The notes beneath the pieces are model-generated. The model saw only the letters and a program-made list of their open reading frames with translations. It was not told the origin of the DNA and searched no databases. Positions 16,121 to 18,772 of a stretch of DNA of 18,772 nt are shown in pieces. The position numbers were made by a program, and so were the translations under genes. This DNA comes from CAYFJO01 sp964343305 (lineage in GTDB: Bacteria; Planctomycetota; Planctomycetia; Pirellulales; Pirellulaceae), in contig CAYFJO010000200.1 in NCBI GenBank assembly GCA_964343305.1, positions 1 to 18,772 on the forward strand, given 5' to 3'. Numbering within the stretch: the stretch's first letter is position 1; every line of letters starts with the position of its first letter.

Positions 16121-16204
16121 GATGGGATTGCAATCCCATCCTGCAAAGAGGCCGGGCAACTCCGTTTGCCGCCTGTTGGGACGGATTGGCAATCCGTCTT
16201 ACAG
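16121..16204. repeat. Family A palindrome pair upstream of the TPR peptidase
   Basis: First unit 16121-16140 is a perfect 20-bp palindrome (GATGGGATTG and its complement), a variant of the core. Second unit arms are 16180-16187 and 16191-16198 (GACGGATT-GGC-AATCCGTC), followed by TTACAG. The two units are about 58 bp centre to centre, wider than the other pairs. Confidence 0.85.
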
Positions 16205-16410
16205 AATCAGCGATTGCCTTGCAACGAATCGACGCAAAGTGCATGCCGAACGTGCGGATTTCATTCTAATGAGTTCGCGAGTAGATTCCAACGCGAGAAG
16301 AGATGGGGGAACACTGATCGACACTAATCTGCACGAATTGACTAAATTAGCGGAGATAGAGGCGCATTTCAAAACCCCGGAGCGGAAGCAAGGAACTGAC
16401 GGAAGAGTCG

Positions 16411-16459
16411 CGCCCCTCGCTTACGCATCGGGTTTGAAACGAAGCCGTGCGACGCACGG
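16411..16459. repeat. Repeat-like sequence (NPMRKRG type) downstream of the CBS gene
   Basis: On the minus strand this reads a CGATGCGTAAGCGAGGGGCG segment (16411-16430) next to the perfect hairpin at 16445-16459. From memory, the encoded NPMRKRG peptide recurs in planctomycete gene predictions. A second such segment may lie at about 16290-16345 (AACACTGATCGACACTAATC). The 375-bp gap 16086-16460 otherwise holds only the family A pair; no gene is visible. Confidence 0.4.
16445..16459 (-). terminator. Possible weak terminator hairpin after the CBS gene
   Basis: CCGTGCG and CGCACGG form a 7-bp perfect stem around one base, starting one base after the TAA stop of the CBS gene. On the minus strand the stem is followed by CTTCGTTTC, a poor U-tract, so termination is doubtful. 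It may instead be part of a repeat. Confidence 0.3.
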
Positions 16460-16460
16460 T

Positions 16461-16895
16461 TTAGTTGCAGAGCACTTCTTCGAACTCGGTGATGTGGTTG
16501 TCGACGATGTGCCGCAGTAAGTCGGATCGTGTCAGAATGCCGACGGGGAAATCGTTGCCATCGACCACCGGCAAACAACCGAGTTTGTTTTCGGTCATCA
16601 TGCGAGCGGCTTCGACGATTGGCGTTTCGGGCGTTGCGGTCAACACGGCGGCTTCCATGAATTCCCACACTTCGCTGTCGCCGGGTCGCTTTTCATTGTT
16701 GTAACAATCGGCGATGTGTTTGAGCATGTCGCGTTGCGAAAGCACACCGCACAGGTGGCCATCGTGATCGGTAACAACCAAGTGCCGGATTTCGTTGTCC
16801 GACATGATCTTGGCCGCGATCTTGACGATCGAATTTGGTTGAACAGTTCGCGGATTGTGAGTCATGAATTCGCGAACGACTGAGGTGTTGGTCAT
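16461..16895 (-). CDS. Stand-alone two-CBS-domain protein
   Basis: A 144-residue cytosolic protein made of two CBS domains: residues ~8-62 (VREFMTHNPRTV ... GVLSQRD) and ~75-135 (WEFMEAAVLTATPETPI ... GILTRSDLLRHI). Both carry the G-h-x-S/T-x-x-D signature (GVLSQRD, GILTRSD) that in this family contacts the ribose/phosphate of adenosine nucleotides, so an AMP/ATP-type ligand is plausible but not shown. The ATG at 16893-16895 is preceded by AGGGGCAGGA. The longer frame to 17087 runs through a 30-bp inverted repeat and has no support. The gene ends before a repeat-filled gap and is probably its own unit; the regulated partner is not evident from the neighbours. Confidence 0.93.
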   Translation of the reverse strand: MTNTSVVREFMTHNPRTVQPNSIVKIAAKIMSDNEIRHLVVTDHDGHLCGVLSQRDMLKHIADCYNNEKRPGDSEVWEFMEAAVLTATPETPIVEAARMMTENKLGCLPVVDGNDFPVGILTRSDLLRHIVDNHITEFEEVLCN

Positions 16896-16921
16896 AATCC
16901 TGCCCCTTTCATTTGGATGTT

Positions 16922-17008
16922 GCAGGTCCAAAAAGGGGTCAGGTACCTTTGCCGGAACGGCCCTTCTGGTGCTTTGCACAAAGGTACCTGACCCCTTTTT
17001 GAACCTGC
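16922..17008. repeat. 30-bp inverted repeat pair (family E, KKGSGTF type)
   Basis: Arms 16922-16951 and 16979-17008 are reverse complements with one mismatch; the inner 22 bp (AAAAAGGGGTCAGGTACC... and its complement) are exact. A 27-bp spacer separates them. Translated outward they read KKGSGTF and KVPDPFL. The pair lies 26 bp upstream of the CBS start. In the 425-bp gap 16896-17320 I otherwise see only the hairpins at 17228-17278. Confidence 0.93.
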
Positions 17009-17227
17009 TCGACGCGGCGGCGCGACCGAACGAATCACGACGCACTCGTTTAACCTCACTGAAGCGTAGCATTAGGTCGTTGGGCACGAATCGGACCCCA
17101 CTAGCGTTTGCGGGAACCCGATACAGAGGGGGGCGTTATGATCTGAACGATCGTCAAAACAACACCGTGGAATATGCGAGCAACCGCAATTTGGATGTGA
17201 TACGATGGCCCGTGTATGGACTTTCCT

Positions 17228-17278
17228 TACACGATTTTTGGCCTCATCGTGTAGCTGAATTCGTGAGAATTCAGCTAC
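17228..17278. repeat. Two overlapping perfect hairpins upstream of the dehydrogenase
   Basis: Hairpin 1 pairs TACACGAT (17228-17235) with ATCGTGTA (17246-17253). Hairpin 2 pairs GTAGCTGAATTC (17251-17262) with GAATTCAGCTAC (17267-17278) around GTGA. They share GTA at 17251-17253, so both cannot form fully at once. They end 42 bp before the start codon at 17321. This could be a leader RNA structure or another palindromic repeat; the sequence alone does not decide. Confidence 0.75.
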
Positions 17279-17320
17279 CCCTCAAACCAAGCGACGACGA
17301 GTCATCGCACTCCGAAGAAA

Positions 17321-18772
17321 ATGAAAAGCCATCCTCTCCTTGCCTTACTCTTTACACTCGTTTATTTCGACTGTCTTCGCGCCGATGATCCGATCGTTGG
17401 CCCACAAACTGAAGAGCGTTTTCCGCCGCTCGTTGTTCCCGACGGATTTAAGGCAACGTTGTTTGCTTGTGATCCGTTGGTTGAATATCCGTCGGTGATT
17501 GCACTAGGGCCGCGCGAACAAACGCTGTTTGTCGCGCATGATTACGTTACAGGCCTAGGTGTTGAAATCGTCCGACGCGATGAAGTGCGGTTGATCGAAG
17601 ACACAGACAACGATGGCTACGCCGACAAGTCGACCGTCTTTGCCAAGGGTTTCAATTCGATTCAAGGCCTGGCGTTTTACGATGGCGAAGTGTTCGTCAT
17701 GCACGCTCCGTTGTTGACTTCGCTCAAGGACACCGACGGCGACGACGTGGCTGACGCGCGGCGCGACTTGATTGCGGGCCTTGGTCTGCCGCCGGAAGAA
17801 AACTCAAATCGATTGCACTGTGCAAACGGAGTTGTTCCGGGGCACGATGATTGGTTGTATCTCGCGCTGGGCGATCGCGGCTGCGATGTCCAGCGGCCAG
17901 AAGGCGATCGGCTGCTGTTTCAACAAGGTGGCATCCTTCGCTGCCGGCGCGATGGCACGGACTTGCACGTTTTTTCGACCGGTCTACGAAACACTTACGA
18001 CCTGGCGCTCGACGCGGAACTGAACGTCTTCTTGCGAGACAATGAGAATGACGGAGGCGACTTTATGATCCGTGTTTGTCACTGTTTCTTCGGCTCGGAC
18101 CACGGCTATCCGTACCACTATTACGAGCATCCCAATGAACTGATGCCGCCGTTGGCGGATCTCGGACGCGGGTCGTCGGCCGGTGTGACAACCTATTTGG
18201 AAACGGCGTTTCCGCAGGAACTTCAGAAGAGTTTGATTTGCTGCGAATGGGGCCGAGCCGTCGTGCGATATCCGCTCGCTCGATCGAACAGCAGTTTCGA
18301 ACCGACAACGGAGATAGATTTTGCCGCTGGCGCGCAGGACGATCTTTATCCGTTCAAGCCCACCGACTTGGTGGTCGACCGCGACGGCTCTCTGCTCGTC
18401 TCTGACTGGTGCGATGGACAGCGACCCAAGCGCGGTCGCGCGCGGATCTATCGAATCAAGTATGAAGTCAAAGAAGCTGAACCAGAAGAAGATGTCGGCA
18501 AGCCGACCGTCCGCGACTGGATCAGGCAACTTAGTTCGCCGGGTTACCACAAACGCCTCGAAGCTCAACTGGCGATCGAAGCGGACCAAGACGGATGCGA
18601 AGCGGTAATGGACACAATGAAGAACGGCGAAGTAAATCACCTAGGTCGCATGCATGCGATTTGGATTCTTGCCAATGTTCGCGGCGCCGAGGCCATCGAC
18701 GACCTTTTCAAATTTGCACAGACCGACGGATCAATCCCCGTCCGCGTGCAAGCCGTCCGCGCGATTGCGGAC
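17321..18772 (+). CDS. PVC-type membrane-bound dehydrogenase (beta-propeller), 3' truncated by window
   Basis: The frame stays open for 484 codons from ATG 17321 to the window edge, so the C-terminus is missing. A signal peptide is visible (MKSHPLLALLFTLVYFDCLRA). The following beta-propeller begins FPPLVVPDGFKATLFACDPLVEYPSVIALGP and includes LHCANGVVPGHDDWLYLALGDRG and PFKPTDLVVDRDGSLLVSDW, typical of the PVC membrane-bound dehydrogenase family (TIGR02604 type). Helical HEAT-like repeats start near residue 405. Full-length relatives end in a cytochrome c-like domain with CxxCH, which would lie outside the window; none is in the visible part. Two Asp-rich loops, DTDNDG (94-99) and DTDGDD (137-142), look like Ca-binding loops. 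It is the only plus-strand gene, divergent from the CBS gene. No clear ribosome binding site is seen beyond GAAGAAA directly before the ATG. Confidence 0.88.
   Translation, partial: MKSHPLLALLFTLVYFDCLRADDPIVGPQTEERFPPLVVPDGFKATLFACDPLVEYPSVIALGPREQTLFVAHDYVTGLGVEIVRRDEVRLIEDTDNDGYADKSTVFAKGFNSIQGLAFYDGEVFVMHAPLLTSLKDTDGDDVADARRDLIAGLGLPPEENSNRLHCANGVVPGHDDWLYLALGDRGCDVQRPEGDRLLFQQGGILRCRRDGTDLHVFSTGLRNTYDLALDAELNVFLRDNENDGGDFMIRVCHCFFGSDHGYPYHYYEHPNELMPPLADLGRGSSAGVTTYLETAFPQELQKSLICCEWGRAVVRYPLARSNSSFEPTTEIDFAAGAQDDLYPFKPTDLVVDRDGSLLVSDWCDGQRPKRGRARIYRIKYEVKEAEPEEDVGKPTVRDWIRQLSSPGYHKRLEAQLAIEADQDGCEAVMDTMKNGEVNHLGRMHAIWILANVRGAEAIDDLFKFAQTDGSIPVRVQAVRAIAD

Noticed and set aside
16086..16244. 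N-terminal extension of the TPR peptidase frame
   Set aside because: It encodes RIANPSQ and MGLQSHPS peptides from the family A pair; a good ribosome binding site and signal peptide start at 16085 instead.
16896..17087. N-terminal extension of the CBS protein frame
   Set aside because: It translates the 30-bp inverted repeat (KKGSGTF, KVPDPFL); the CBS domain starts right after the ATG at 16895.
18076..18095. CHCFFG in the dehydrogenase as a possible heme site
   Set aside because: Heme c attachment needs CxxCH; this is CxC within the propeller. The heme domain of the family lies at the C-terminus, outside the window.

Overview
The window looks like chromosomal DNA of a planctomycete, probably Pirellulales-like. 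The evidence is gene content: a MoxR/DUF58/BatA/DUF4159 operon, a PVC-type membrane-bound dehydrogenase, and a TPR protein with a HExxH peptidase site. It also includes many short palindromic repeats that read through as peptides such as RIGNPSYE, STKRKRV or KKGSGTF, which I recall (not checked here) as common in planctomycete gene predictions.

Layout. Almost everything is on the minus strand, so it reads right to left: a two-CBS-domain protein (16895-16461); a secreted TPR/zinc peptidase (16085-13443); a REP-associated tyrosine transposase inside its own palindromic element (12882-13527); DUF4159 (12863-12048); MoxR AAA+ ATPase (11962-10949); DUF58 (10814-9846); BatA-type vWA membrane protein (9505-7358); a 1218-residue DUF4175-like membrane/coiled-coil protein (7314-3658); a vWA plus glutamine-amidotransferase-like membrane protein (3518-1146); and a clan CD caspase/legumain-like peptidase (1073-96). 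A PVC-type dehydrogenase starts at 17321 on the plus strand and runs off the right edge.

The seven genes from DUF4159 to the clan CD peptidase look like one operon for an envelope-located MoxR-vWA assembly. A cytosolic AAA+ ATPase acts with several vWA proteins, most of them membrane-anchored, and with large extracytoplasmic scaffolds. The terminal peptidase is the least expected member and is a candidate effector or processing enzyme.

The most striking feature is the repeats. Every junction in the operon holds a palindromic or otherwise repeat-like element, and most belong to different families. One family (GGACGGATT..AATCCGTCC) occurs as four head-to-head pairs plus a single copy. Two pairs lie in frame inside coding sequences (BatA-like and DUF4175-like proteins), and others supply stop codons or C-terminal tails. 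One repeat family is present both with its transposase (646 bp) and as a 187-bp copy without it, in the same order of palindromes: an autonomous/non-autonomous pair in one operon. The transposase has HxR where the catalytic HUH motif expects HxH. No tRNA, rRNA, CRISPR array or replication origin was recognised.
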